This document shows, piece by piece, positions 43,703-52,501 of a DNA stretch of 62,476 nucleotides. Source of the DNA: Austwickia sp. TVS 96-490-7B (GTDB lineage Bacteria > Actinomycetota > Actinomycetes > Actinomycetales > Dermatophilaceae); NCBI RefSeq assembly GCF_019331795.1, contig NZ_JAHPZL010000024.1:1-62476 (forward strand), written 5' to 3'. The notes beneath the pieces are model-generated. The model searched no databases, was not told where the DNA came from, and saw only the letters and a program-made list of their open reading frames with translations. The stretch's first letter is position 1; every line of letters begins with the position of its first letter. The position numbers were made by a program, and so were the translations under genes.

Positions 43703-46351
43703 TCACCGGCAGGCTTGCACGGTCAAGGCTCGTACGGCGTCGTCGCGCAGTTCGAGGATGGCTCGGCGGAGGGCTGTCGGTGCGTCGGGGTGGGCGTCCA
43801 GCCACTGTTGAGCGGCGTGGGGGGTGTCGTGGGCGTCGATGGGGGTCTGTGGGTGGAGGTCACCGGTGTCGGGGAAGAGGCCTTCCACGGCTCGTTGGGC
43901 TAACCCGATACTGCGGCTGGCCCATATCTCTTCGAGGGCGGCATAGTAACGGTCGGGGTCGGCGCGTCGGAGGTGTTCTTGACCGGGGGTGGCGTAGCCG
44001 TCAGCGAGCGCGCTCACCATGTGGTTGGACAGGGTGAGGTCGGTCAGCACAGCGGTCATGGCGTCGGCTTTGACGGTGGGGTCTGGCCTGCTGGCAAGGG
44101 CTCTGGCTAGGCGGATTGGGGCGAGGCTGGTGCGGTCGTGGTCGCGTTCGGCGTGCAATGTGGATACGTCGGTGCGGCCGTGCGCGGTGAGTGCTCGCAA
44201 AAGTTGCCAGCGGAGTTCGGGGGCGATGGGCAGGCCGGGGATGGTGTGGCTGCCGTCGAGGAGTGTGGCGAGGTGGGTGAGGTGGCTGTCGCAGGTCAGG
44301 GATGCGGTGGCGAGGCATCTGGCCCAGGCGAGGCGGTGTCCGTCGCCGTAGGTGCCGTCGTGGATGGCGTCCCAGGCGGCGTCGACGACGAGGCTGCGTA
44401 GGTCGGCGCGGAGGTCGGCGGGGGCGTAGCGGCCGCTGGTGGTGAGCGCGTTGTTGAGGGCGAAGCTGACAAGGGCAACGTCAGGTTCGTGGCGGGCCCA
44501 GGTGAGTGCGTGCTGGAGGTAGCGGGCGGCGGGGAGGTGGCCGTCACGGCAGGCGTTCCAGAGGGCGGCGGCGAGGGTGGCTCGGGTCAGGGAGTCTTCG
44601 ACGGCGGGCAGGTGGTCGAGGGCGACGGTGGTGGAGGTGGGGTCGAGGCGGACTTTGGCGTAGGTGAGGTCGGTGTCGTTGACGACGATGAGGTCGGGGC
44701 GGGGTCCTTCGGGGAGTGGCAGGGTGCTTTCGGTGCCGGTCAGGTCGGTTTCAACCAGGTCGGTACGGCGGAGTCGCCGTACTGGTGTGTCGGTGCTGTC
44801 GTGGTGGTCCCAGTGGTAGCAGCCGATGGCGACGCGGTGTGGGCGGGGTCCGGTGTCGCCGGGGGTGTCTTGAGTGAGGGTGAGAGTGGCGGGGTGGTCG
44901 GTGAGAGTGGCGGTGAGGGTGGACATGCCGGTGGTGTGCAACCAGTGCTGGCTCCAGGAGCGCAGGTCCCGTCCGCTGGTTTTTTCGAGTTCGATGAGGA
45001 GGTCGTCGAGGGTGGTGTTGCGGTAGGCGTGGCGGGCGAAGTAGGCGCGGACGCCGTCGGTGAAGGCGTCTCGTCCGACGTAGGCGACGAGTTGTCGGAC
45101 CACGGAGGCGCCTTTGGCGTAGGTGATGCCGTCGAAGTTTTGGCTGGCGGCTTCGACGTCGGGGATGTCCGCGACGATGGGGTGGGTGGTGGGGAGTTGG
45201 TCGGCTCGGTAGGCCCAGGCTTTGCGGCGGGCGCAGAACGAGGTCCAGGCGTCGGTGAATTCGGTGGCTTCGGCGGCGGCTGCGGTGCCCATGTAGTCGG
45301 CGAAGCTTTCTTTGAGCCAGAGGTCGTCCCACCATTGGGGGGTGACGAGGTCACCGAACCACATGTGGCTCATTTCGTGGAGGATGGTGTTGGCGCGGGC
45401 TTCGTGGTCGCTGCGGGTGGCGCCGGATTGGAAGACGTATCCGGCGTCGGTGTAGGTGACGAGGCCGGGGTTTTCCATGGCGCCGAGGTTGTATTCGGGG
45501 ACGAGGACTTGGTCGTATTTTCCCCACGGGTAGGGGTAGCGGAATTGCTCGTGGAAGTAGTCGAGTCCTTGCTTGGTGATGGTGAGGAATTCGTCGGGGT
45601 CGAAGCTGTCGGCGAGGCTTTGACGGCAGAGGACGCCGAGGGGGATGGCGAGGTGGTGGGTGGTGCCGGTGCCGTGGTCGACGACGCGTCCGTCCCAGTG
45701 GCTGGTCCAACGGCGGTAGGGTCCGGCGACGATGCAGGTGAGGTACGTCGACAGCGGTGGTGTGGGGGCGTAGGTACGGCGGGAGAGGTGGTGTCCGCTG
45801 GGGGCGGTGCCGGCGTCGGTGCGGTGGGTTTCTGGTTGGTTGGACAGCACTTCCCAGTCGGTGGGGGCGGTGATGGTGAAGGTGAATTGCGCTTTGAGGT
45901 CGGGCTGTTCAAAGTTCGCGAAGACTCTTCGTGCGTCGGAGGGTTCGTATTGGGTGTAGAGGTAGGTGTGGCCGTCGGCGGGGTCGACGTACCGGTGGAG
46001 GCCTTCGCCGCTGCGGCTGTATCGGGCGGCGCCGCGGATGGTGACGGTGTTGGTGGGGGCGTCGGCGGCGTGTGGGTCGGTGCTGGTGGTGAGGCCGTGC
46101 AGGTGGATGCGGGCGCCGTCGTAGTCGACGGGGTGGGCTTGTCCGTTGATGTCGACGTGGTGGACGTTTTCGCCGAGGAAGTCCATGAAGGTGTCGGCGT
46201 CGGCGGAGGCGAACACCACGGTGGTGCTGGTGGGGTAGGTGAGTTGGGTGGGGTCAAGGCATGTGGACAGGTCGACGGCGACGTCGTAGGTGGTCACTGC
46301 CAGGGCATGGCTGCGGTGGCGGGCATCGGTCCGACGAAGGTTACTGTCCAT
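43703..46351 (-). CDS. pepN: Aminopeptidase N
   Basis: A full M1 metallopeptidase of 882 residues. Exopeptidase motif GAMENPG (about residue 296), zinc site HEMSHMWFGDLV with the second Glu in LKESFADYMG (about 332-356), and a C-terminal ERAP1-like half. It removes N-terminal amino acids from peptides in the cytoplasm; no signal peptide is seen. Length and motif order are normal for actinobacterial PepN. The opposite strand has an open frame of 839 codons, which is a codon-bias shadow. Confidence 0.97.
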   Translation of the reverse strand: MDSNLRRTDARHRSHALAVTTYDVAVDLSTCLDPTQLTYPTSTTVVFASADADTFMDFLGENVHHVDINGQAHPVDYDGARIHLHGLTTSTDPHAADAPTNTVTIRGAARYSRSGEGLHRYVDPADGHTYLYTQYEPSDARRVFANFEQPDLKAQFTFTITAPTDWEVLSNQPETHRTDAGTAPSGHHLSRRTYAPTPPLSTYLTCIVAGPYRRWTSHWDGRVVDHGTGTTHHLAIPLGVLCRQSLADSFDPDEFLTITKQGLDYFHEQFRYPYPWGKYDQVLVPEYNLGAMENPGLVTYTDAGYVFQSGATRSDHEARANTILHEMSHMWFGDLVTPQWWDDLWLKESFADYMGTAAAAEATEFTDAWTSFCARRKAWAYRADQLPTTHPIVADIPDVEAASQNFDGITYAKGASVVRQLVAYVGRDAFTDGVRAYFARHAYRNTTLDDLLIELEKTSGRDLRSWSQHWLHTTGMSTLTATLTDHPATLTLTQDTPGDTGPRPHRVAIGCYHWDHHDSTDTPVRRLRRTDLVETDLTGTESTLPLPEGPRPDLIVVNDTDLTYAKVRLDPTSTTVALDHLPAVEDSLTRATLAAALWNACRDGHLPAARYLQHALTWARHEPDVALVSFALNNALTTSGRYAPADLRADLRSLVVDAAWDAIHDGTYGDGHRLAWARCLATASLTCDSHLTHLATLLDGSHTIPGLPIAPELRWQLLRALTAHGRTDVSTLHAERDHDRTSLAPIRLARALASRPDPTVKADAMTAVLTDLTLSNHMVSALADGYATPGQEHLRRADPDRYYAALEEIWASRSIGLAQRAVEGLFPDTGDLHPQTPIDAHDTPHAAQQWLDAHPDAPTALRRAILELRDDAVRALTVQACR

Positions 46352-46498
46352 GCCCTTGACGCTAGACGGAAGAATCCTGTCGTGCAGGGTATTTCATTTC
46401 CCGATATGTGGCGGGTGTTAAAACTGCCGGTCGCATCGTCTTTCCATCCGTCGATGACAACTGCGTCGCTAGGCCATCTCCCGGTTAAGGTCACCATC

Positions 46499-47008
46499 AT
46501 GTTGTTGCCCATGTTCGACCGTATGCCGTCTGTCCATGAGACGGCGTTCGTCGCTGGTACGGCCACGTTGATCGGTGCAGTGGTCGTCCAGGAACGCGCA
46601 AGCATTTGGTACGGCGTCGTCGCTCGCGGTGACCTGGACACCATCACCGTTGGCGCCGGATCCAACGTGCAGGATGGCAGCATCTTGCACACCGACCCTG
46701 GGCTCCATCTGCGCATCGGCCGGGATGTCACCGTCGGTCACAGTGCTGTCCTGCATGGCTGCACCATTGAGGACGGCGTGTTGGTCGGGATTGGCGCTCG
46801 CATTCTCAATGGGGCCGTCATCGGCGAGCGCAGCATCATCGCTGCGGGGGCCTTGGTCACTGAGGGCACGATGATTCCGCCCCGGTCGATGGTGATGGGC
46901 ACCCCAGGCAAGGTGGTGCGTCAACTCACCGAGGAGCAGGCGACTCGCGGAGAAGCTGGTGCTGCCCGTTATCGGGAGTTAGCCCGGGCCTATCTCGGCC
47001 AGGTGTGA
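46499..47008 (+). CDS. Gamma-carbonic anhydrase-like protein
   Basis: A left-handed beta-helix protein of 169 residues with hexapeptide repeats. Zinc ligands expected in the family are the His in SILHTDPGLHL and in VTVGHSAVLHGC. The segment MVMGTPGKVVRQL ends the helix and a short alpha-helix follows. Most such proteins are annotated as gamma-carbonic anhydrases or paaY-type. ATG 46499 with AAGG eight bases upstream is the preferred start; ATG 46511 is possible. It diverges from pepN and is followed by a strong hairpin. Confidence 0.9.
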   Translation: MLLPMFDRMPSVHETAFVAGTATLIGAVVVQERASIWYGVVARGDLDTITVGAGSNVQDGSILHTDPGLHLRIGRDVTVGHSAVLHGCTIEDGVLVGIGARILNGAVIGERSIIAAGALVTEGTMIPPRSMVMGTPGKVVRQLTEEQATRGEAGAARYRELARAYLGQV

Positions 47009-47020
47009 GGGGGTGGTTGC

Positions 47021-47060
47021 GCGCGGCGGGCCAGCCCGTCCCGCCGCGCCTCCCCCCTTT
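47021..47060. terminator. Bidirectional terminator between carbonic anhydrase and chemoreceptor genes
   Basis: GCGCGGCGGG, loop CCAGCCCGT, CCCGCCGCGC, followed by CTCCCCCCTTT. A perfect 10-bp stem between two convergent genes, with a short T tract on the right side. Confidence 0.85.
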
Positions 47061-47065
47061 CCTGG

Positions 47066-48670
47066 TTAGACCTGGAATCTGGTGACGATGTCCCGGAGCC
47101 CTTCGGCTTCGACTTTCATCTGACCGGCGGCGCCGGTCGTGGCGCTGCTGGACTCCGCTGAGGCACGCACTACTCCGGTGATGGTGCCGAGCCTGGTCAC
47201 GACGGTGGCTGTGCTGCTGGAGATTCCGTCGACGCTGCGGCTCATTTCATTGGTGGTGGCGGTTTGTTCTTCGACTGCTGAGGCGATGGTGGATTGGGTG
47301 TCATTGATTTGCGCGATGATCCCCGCGATTTGGGCGATGGCAGCGACCGCTGCTTGAGTGTCGGCTTGGATCGCTTCGACCCGCTGGGCGATGTCTTCGG
47401 TGGCTTTCGAGGTTTCTTGGGCTAATTCCTTCACCTCGTTCGCGACCACCGCGAAGCCTTTGCCTGCTTCTCCGGCGCGAGCTGCTTCGATGGTGGCGTT
47501 CAGCGCCAACAGGTTGGTCTGCTCCGCGATGGAGGTGATGGTCTTGATGACATTGCCGATCTCGATGCTGGACTCCCCCAGTTTGGCCACGGTGGCATTG
47601 GTGACCTCCGCGACGGACACTGCTGACGCGGCGACGCCCGCCGCATCTGAGGCGTTCTTGGAGATCTCCCGGATCGACGCGGTCATCTCTTCGGTGCCTG
47701 CTGCGACGGTCTGCACGGTCCGCGCCACCACGTCGATCTCTTGGGTGGCGTCATCGGCTTCCTGTGCGGATTGATGCGCGGACTGTGATCCGTCTCGGGC
47801 AGTGATCTGCAACCCGTCGGCGGCATCTGCGACCCGGCCGGCACGCTGGGAGACCTCGCGGAAGGCGTCCCGCAGGTGACGGGTCGCCTCGTTGAGGGCG
47901 ATCGCCATCTGACCGAATTCGTCCTGGCTGGTCACGGGCGCCTCGTAGCGCAGATCTCCGGCGGCCACGAGCCGCAGCCCCTCAACTTGGGTCTGGATGG
48001 GCGGCAACACTTTGCGGGTGAGCATCCACATCAACCCCACGGTGACGATGACGGCCAAGGCCACCAGGGCTGTGACGATCCCGATCGCCCGGTTCAGCGC
48101 GTCCTGGAAGTCTCGTCCTTCGTGGATGGTCGCCCATCCCACGTCGATGCTTTTTACTAAGTCAGCTTCGTATTTCTTGCGCAGGTCACGGTTCGCGCCC
48201 AGCGCGAGCGCGGTCGCGCCCTTGGGATCGTCGGCGTACTGGTCGAACTCCGCTTTGACGGCGTCATACCAGGCAGCGATGCTCGCCTTGATCTGGGCGA
48301 CCTGTGCTTTCTGCTCAGGGTTCGCGTGTGACTCCGCCTCGGCGAGGTCTTTGGCGATCACCGCTGCCCGCTGGTCAGCCTCATCCCGGAAGGATTTCTT
48401 GCCGGTCAGCAGGAAACCGCGTTCGTCGTTGGCGACAGCTTTCGCGGTCAAGGCGGCGTCTTGCAGGGTCGCCACGTAGCGGACGCTGCGGTTGACGTCG
48501 TTGTCACGGACTGCGGACAACTCACGCATCTGCTGTATCGACACTCCGGCTACCAACGCCGCCATCACCGCAATGGCGAGGAAGGTCAACGCGATCCGGT
48601 CCCGGACCCGCAACGTACGTCGATGCCGACCTGTCGAGGCGTCGTCCAGGTCGATCCGCTCTACTGACAT
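47066..48670 (-). CDS. Methyl-accepting chemotaxis-like protein
   Basis: A 534-residue chemoreceptor. Membrane segment 1 is at about residues 30-50 ([16 protein letters not shown]), then a CHASE3-like four-helix domain to about 185, membrane segment 2 ([17 protein letters not shown]), HAMP, and a signalling coiled coil with the tip sequence [33 protein letters not shown] (quoted in parts). ATG 48670 has GGGAGA five bases upstream; a longer frame starts at 48703. No chemotaxis kinase gene is in the window. Confidence 0.94.
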   Translation of the reverse strand: MSVERIDLDDASTGRHRRTLRVRDRIALTFLAIAVMAALVAGVSIQQMRELSAVRDNDVNRSVRYVATLQDAALTAKAVANDERGFLLTGKKSFRDEADQRAAVIAKDLAEAESHANPEQKAQVAQIKASIAAWYDAVKAEFDQYADDPKGATALALGANRDLRKKYEADLVKSIDVGWATIHEGRDFQDALNRAIGIVTALVALAVIVTVGLMWMLTRKVLPPIQTQVEGLRLVAAGDLRYEAPVTSQDEFGQMAIALNEATRHLRDAFREVSQRAGRVADAADGLQITARDGSQSAHQSAQEADDATQEIDVVARTVQTVAAGTEEMTASIREISKNASDAAGVAASAVSVAEVTNATVAKLGESSIEIGNVIKTITSIAEQTNLLALNATIEAARAGEAGKGFAVVANEVKELAQETSKATEDIAQRVEAIQADTQAAVAAIAQIAGIIAQINDTQSTIASAVEEQTATTNEMSRSVDGISSSTATVVTRLGTITGVVRASAESSSATTGAAGQMKVEAEGLRDIVTRFQV

Positions 48671-48870
48671 CCGATCTCCCAGGGGTCGTTGCCTGTCCGC
48701 CACTGGCCCCTATCGACCCGCCAGGCAGCAACATGAAGGTGAATCACCAACAAAGACAATGACGTTGCGTCATGCCGTGCGGACTGGACGTCCAGGAGAC
48801 ACCGCAGTCAGCGTGATCACCGAGTACGCCGGTGATGCACCTCACCCCCACCGTGTGAGACGGTGAGGAG

Positions 48871-49662
48871 GTGGATACGCAGGCCGTACTCGACCTCATG
48901 AAAGACGTCGCCGCACAGGTGATCACGCCCCGCTTCCGGTCATTGACCAGCGGCGAGGTGATGGAGAAGAACCCTGGCGACCTCGTCACCGTCGCTGATC
49001 GGGAAGCTGAGGTGCTGCTCACGCAGGCGCTGACCGCTGACGACCCCACCGTGCTGGTCGTCGGGGAGGAAGCCACCAGCGCCGACCGCGCTCTGTTGGA
49101 CCGGCTGGCCGACGCCGACCACGCCTACACCGTCGATCCCGTCGACGGCACCAAAAACTTCGTCCACGGCCGGGCCGAACATGCCGTCATGGTCAGCGAA
49201 CTCCGCCACGGCGAAGTGGTCCGCGGCTGGATCTGGCAACCGGAACTCGGATCGGCGTACGTCGTGGAACGTGGCGCAGGTGCCTACCGCGACGGTCAAC
49301 GTCTCCACCCGCCCTGCCCCGCTGACCAGGACTATGGCCTCACGGACCTGCGCGTCCTGACCAGCCGACCCGCCAGCGAAGGGACGTACGGCGACCTCGC
49401 GGTCGGCCCGACCGCCTGGTGCTGTGGCGTCGACTACCCCTGGCTGATCACCGGCGTCGCGCACGCCGTGATGTACACCAACAGCTACCCGTGGGACCAC
49501 GGCCCCGGATCACTGTTTGTCGAAGAACTCGGCGGTGTCATCCGCCGCCCCGACCGCAGCCGCTACCTGACCCGCCACTACCACCCGAGCGGGCTCCTGG
49601 TCGCCATGTCCCCGCACATCTGGGACACCATCGCCACCCACCTCGACGGCACCCTGCGCTGA
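48871..49662 (+). CDS. Inositol monophosphatase-family enzyme
   Basis: A 263-residue phosphatase of the FIG/IMPase superfamily. Metal motifs: GEEAT (about 66-70), DPVDGTKNFVHG (about 90-101), and WDHGPGSLFVEELGG near the C-terminus (about 210-224). Substrate may be inositol phosphate, 3'-phosphoadenosine phosphate or histidinol phosphate; not resolvable. The GTG start at 48871 directly follows GAGGAG, an unusually short spacing, so an inner start such as ATG 48898 is possible. A HAD gene follows 25 bp downstream. Confidence 0.92.
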   Translation: MDTQAVLDLMKDVAAQVITPRFRSLTSGEVMEKNPGDLVTVADREAEVLLTQALTADDPTVLVVGEEATSADRALLDRLADADHAYTVDPVDGTKNFVHGRAEHAVMVSELRHGEVVRGWIWQPELGSAYVVERGAGAYRDGQRLHPPCPADQDYGLTDLRVLTSRPASEGTYGDLAVGPTAWCCGVDYPWLITGVAHAVMYTNSYPWDHGPGSLFVEELGGVIRRPDRSRYLTRHYHPSGLLVAMSPHIWDTIATHLDGTLR

Positions 49663-49687
49663 CACAGACACCCCGCGAAAGGCCCTC

Positions 49688-50398
49688 ATGACGACCATCG
49701 ACGCCGGTCAGCCCATCGACGCCGTGCTCTTCGATTTCCACTCCACCCTCGTTGATCAAGGGGACGCCAGCCAATGGCTTGCTGACGCGTGGCGCCGCAC
49801 GGGACGCACCAACCACCCGAGCGACCCCCTCGACCAGGGCGGGCTTGGCCCCCACGCGCACCGCGAACTCACCGCCTATCTGCACCGGGTGTGGGAACAC
49901 AGCCACACCCACGACCCGGACAACCACCGCGACCGCGACACCACCACTCACCGGGCGGTGTGGAACGCCACCATGACCGCCCAACCCCACGGCGACCCAG
50001 AGCTGTTCGACGCCCTCTACGCCAGCATGCTCGACCAGTGGCTGCCCTACGAGGACACCCTCCCAACCCTGCAGTCGCTGCGTGACGCCGGAATCCGCAC
50101 CGCGGTGCTCTCCAATGTGGGGATCGACCTCACGCCCGTTTTACGACGCACCGGCATCGCTGACGCCGTCGACGCAGTCGTGATGTCCTACCAGGTGGGC
50201 TCGGCCAAACCCGAACCGCAGATCTTCCGACACACCCTGGACCTCCTCGACGTCTCAGCAGAGCGAGCGCTGATGGCCGGAGATTCTTGGCGTGACGACT
50301 CCGGGGCCGCCGCGGTGGGGATCCGCACCCTGCTCCTTCCCCGCACCGTCACACCGGCGCATGGCCTCGGGCTGGTGCTACGCCTGGTCGGCCGCTAA
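49688..50398 (+). CDS. HAD-superfamily hydrolase
   Basis: A 236-residue HAD protein with a helical cap. Motif 1 is LFDFHSTLVD, where the usual second Asp is replaced by His (DFHST instead of DxDxT), motif 2 VLSNVG, motif 3 SAKPEPQIF, motif 4 GDSWRDD. The missing second Asp suggests a non-phosphatase HAD (haloacid dehalogenase-like) or altered chemistry. Its stop codon lies within the loop of a perfect hairpin shared with the converging kinase gene. Confidence 0.88.
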   Translation: MTTIDAGQPIDAVLFDFHSTLVDQGDASQWLADAWRRTGRTNHPSDPLDQGGLGPHAHRELTAYLHRVWEHSHTHDPDNHRDRDTTTHRAVWNATMTAQPHGDPELFDALYASMLDQWLPYEDTLPTLQSLRDAGIRTAVLSNVGIDLTPVLRRTGIADAVDAVVMSYQVGSAKPEPQIFRHTLDLLDVSAERALMAGDSWRDDSGAAAVGIRTLLLPRTVTPAHGLGLVLRLVGR

Positions 50399-50411
50399 AC
50401 CGACCAGGCGT
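50380..50411. terminator. Perfect hairpin across two converging stops
   Basis: ACGCCTGGTCGG, loop CCGCTAAA, CCGACCAGGCGT: a perfect 12-bp stem. The loop carries the stop codon of the HAD gene and the right arm ends on the stop of the PfkB gene. It probably stops transcription from both sides, though T tracts are absent. Confidence 0.75.
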
Positions 50412-51346
50412 CAGGCCGCGTCCAGCTCACCCCGCAACGGCTCTACGACGACAAGGGGCTCAAGCTCGGCCACATCGTTGGGGTTGACTAGGCCAGCTAC
50501 TGGTTGACGGACCGCGGCACCCGACCAGGACACCGCCCGGCGTAACAGCTCTTCCCAGGGGTCACGTCCCACTCCAGTGGACAGGGCTGCGACCAATGCG
50601 TCTCCTGACCCGGTCGGGTCGCCCTCGACGCGCACCGGCAAGAACGCCCGCAACACCGGACCATCTATTGGCACCAGCACCACACCGTCACGGCCCAGCG
50701 ACACTGCCACGTCCTTCGCGCCCCGGCGCTGCAACTCCCGCGCTGCCGCGACGACACCCAAACCGGGACACACCTCAGCGAGCTCAGCGCGATTCGGTTT
50801 GACCAGATCAGGTGCCGCCGAGAGCGCTCCCAGCAGCACAGGTCCGGCCGCATCCACCACCGATGGCACCCCATGTGCCTGAGCTAACTCCAAAATCCCC
50901 ACCACCGCGTCCGGCGGTGACGCTGCCGGCAGCTTCCCCGAAGACACCAACGCTGTCGCCGGTCCAGCCACCAACGGCTCCAACGACGCTCTCAGCTGCT
51001 CCCAGGACGACCACGGCACCGGCGGACCTGGCTCGTTGAAGCGGGTGACTTCACCAGACCCGTCATGCACTTTGATGTTGCGCCGCGACGAACCCAACAC
51101 GTCAGTGAACAGGTGCGGCACCCCACGATCAGTGAGATCAGCCAAAATCGTCTGCCCTGGCGGGCCACCGGCAAAGCCCGTGGCCAACGTCTCATAGCCC
51201 ATCGACATCAACACGGAGGTGACGTTGACGCCCTTGCCACCAGCCCGAGCACGCAACCGACGTACCCGATGCGAAGCACCTGGAACCAGACGATCGATCT
51301 CGTAGGTGATGTCGAGCGCCGCGTTCGGCGTGACGGTCAAGATCAT
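50411..51346 (-). CDS. PfkB-family sugar kinase, 1-phosphofructokinase type
   Basis: A ribokinase-fold kinase of 311 residues. N-terminal signature TPNAALDITYEID and AGGKGVNVTSVL (about 36-47), C-terminal PfkB signature GDPTGSGDALVAAL with catalytic Asp (about 245). The motif set is that of 1-phosphofructokinase/tagatose-6-phosphate kinases, but there is no PTS or fruA gene beside it, so the substrate is open. Single gene, convergent with the HAD gene. Confidence 0.92.
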   Translation of the reverse strand: MILTVTPNAALDITYEIDRLVPGASHRVRRLRARAGGKGVNVTSVLMSMGYETLATGFAGGPPGQTILADLTDRGVPHLFTDVLGSSRRNIKVHDGSGEVTRFNEPGPPVPWSSWEQLRASLEPLVAGPATALVSSGKLPAASPPDAVVGILELAQAHGVPSVVDAAGPVLLGALSAAPDLVKPNRAELAEVCPGLGVVAAARELQRRGAKDVAVSLGRDGVVLVPIDGPVLRAFLPVRVEGDPTGSGDALVAALSTGVGRDPWEELLRRAVSWSGAAVRQPVAGLVNPNDVAELEPLVVVEPLRGELDAA

Positions 51347-51616
51347 CTGTTCTCCACAGGTCGGCGGCTCTGCCGGTGGCGGCCGCGCGGCGATCCGCGC
51401 TGATGCGGCCGGCGGTACGTCGCGAGCAGTCTACGCGGTGAAGTCCTCCGGGGAAGAAGGCCTCCCGGCAGGTGAACGACCCGGCATGACGAAACGTGCC
51501 ACCACCGCCCCCGCACCCGCTGACACCCCCGTATCGACGAAAACCCTCAGATGACAATCTGATCGCGGCGGGCGCGGCAACCCCCACCGTCATGCCCCTC
51601 CCGCTACCGTCGGCCT

Positions 51617-52501
51617 ATGTCATCCTCGACCACGCCACACCCGGACTCAGTGACCCTCACCGAGGGCAACGGCGGCCTCCCCTGCATCCAGGTCGCCACA
51701 CCCCGATGCCACGCCGAGGTCTACTTGCACGGCGCGACGGTGACCGCTTGGACCCCCACCGGCGCCGAACCCGTCCTCTTCACCTCCGCAGCCGCACGCT
51801 ACCAACCTGACAGCGCCATCCGCGGCGGCGTACCCCTGTGTGCGCCCTGGTTTGGCCCTGGCACCACCGGTTCACGCACCCCCGCCCACGGGTTCTTCCG
51901 CATTCTCCCCTGGGAACTCACCGACGCCACCGACGACGACGGCACGGTGACCCTCACCCTCACCCTTGACGGTCACGCCGTCCCCGCCGATCTCGGACCA
52001 GCCGACCTGACCGCCAGCTACCAGGTCCGTTTCGGCGACCACCTCGACATGGCCCTGACCATCACCGCCGGAGAGACCGACCTCGCCTTAGAAAACGCCC
52101 TGCACACCTACCTTCGCGTCGGCGACGCCACCCAGATCAGCCTGGAAGGACTCGACGGATGCCGGTACGCCGACAAAGCCCCCGGCGGTCGGGCCGTCAA
52201 CGCCCAATCCGGTGACATCCGCATCACCCGAGAAACCGACCGCATCTACGCCCACGACAGCACCGTCACCGTCGTCGACCCCACCCTCGGGCGACGCATC
52301 GTCGTCACGAAGGAGGGATCCGCCTCGACTATCGTGTGGAATCCCTGGACCGCCAAAGCTGTTCACCTCAATGACTTTGGCGACGACGAATGGACCAACA
52401 TGATCTGTGTGGAGAGCGGCAATGTGCAACGACATGCCCTCACGGTGGCAGCAGGACAATCCCACACGCTGCGGCAGTGTGTGGCGCTCGCGGCGCTCTG
52501 A
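51617..52501 (+). CDS. Aldose 1-epimerase-like hexose-phosphate mutarotase
   Basis: A galactose-mutarotase-fold protein of 294 residues. Family segments: YLHGATVTAWTPTGAEPVLF, RGGVPLCAPWFGPG, TPAHGFFR with the conserved His, and ENALHTYLRVGD. This matches D-hexose-6-phosphate mutarotases (YeaD group) that equilibrate alpha and beta glucose 6-phosphate. The stop codon is immediately followed by the GTG of the hydrolase-ABC fusion gene, which suggests coupled translation, although their functions differ. Confidence 0.93.
   Translation: MSSSTTPHPDSVTLTEGNGGLPCIQVATPRCHAEVYLHGATVTAWTPTGAEPVLFTSAAARYQPDSAIRGGVPLCAPWFGPGTTGSRTPAHGFFRILPWELTDATDDDGTVTLTLTLDGHAVPADLGPADLTASYQVRFGDHLDMALTITAGETDLALENALHTYLRVGDATQISLEGLDGCRYADKAPGGRAVNAQSGDIRITRETDRIYAHDSTVTVVDPTLGRRIVVTKEGSASTIVWNPWTAKAVHLNDFGDDEWTNMICVESGNVQRHALTVAAGQSHTLRQCVALAAL

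Noticed and set aside
43326-43811. Proline-rich repeat protein read through the palindromic array
   Set aside because: All frames of the array lack stops, so the frame is a product of the repeat composition. There is no ribosome site, and the repeats of 32 and 53 bp are not multiples of three, so no frame repeats consistently.
44489-47008. Open frame of 839 codons on the plus strand opposite pepN
   Set aside because: It is rich in Gly, Val and Glu in the way of a mirror frame of a GC-rich gene. The opposite strand holds a clear aminopeptidase N with all motifs, and only the last 169 codons of this frame (from 46499) are a real gene, the carbonic anhydrase.
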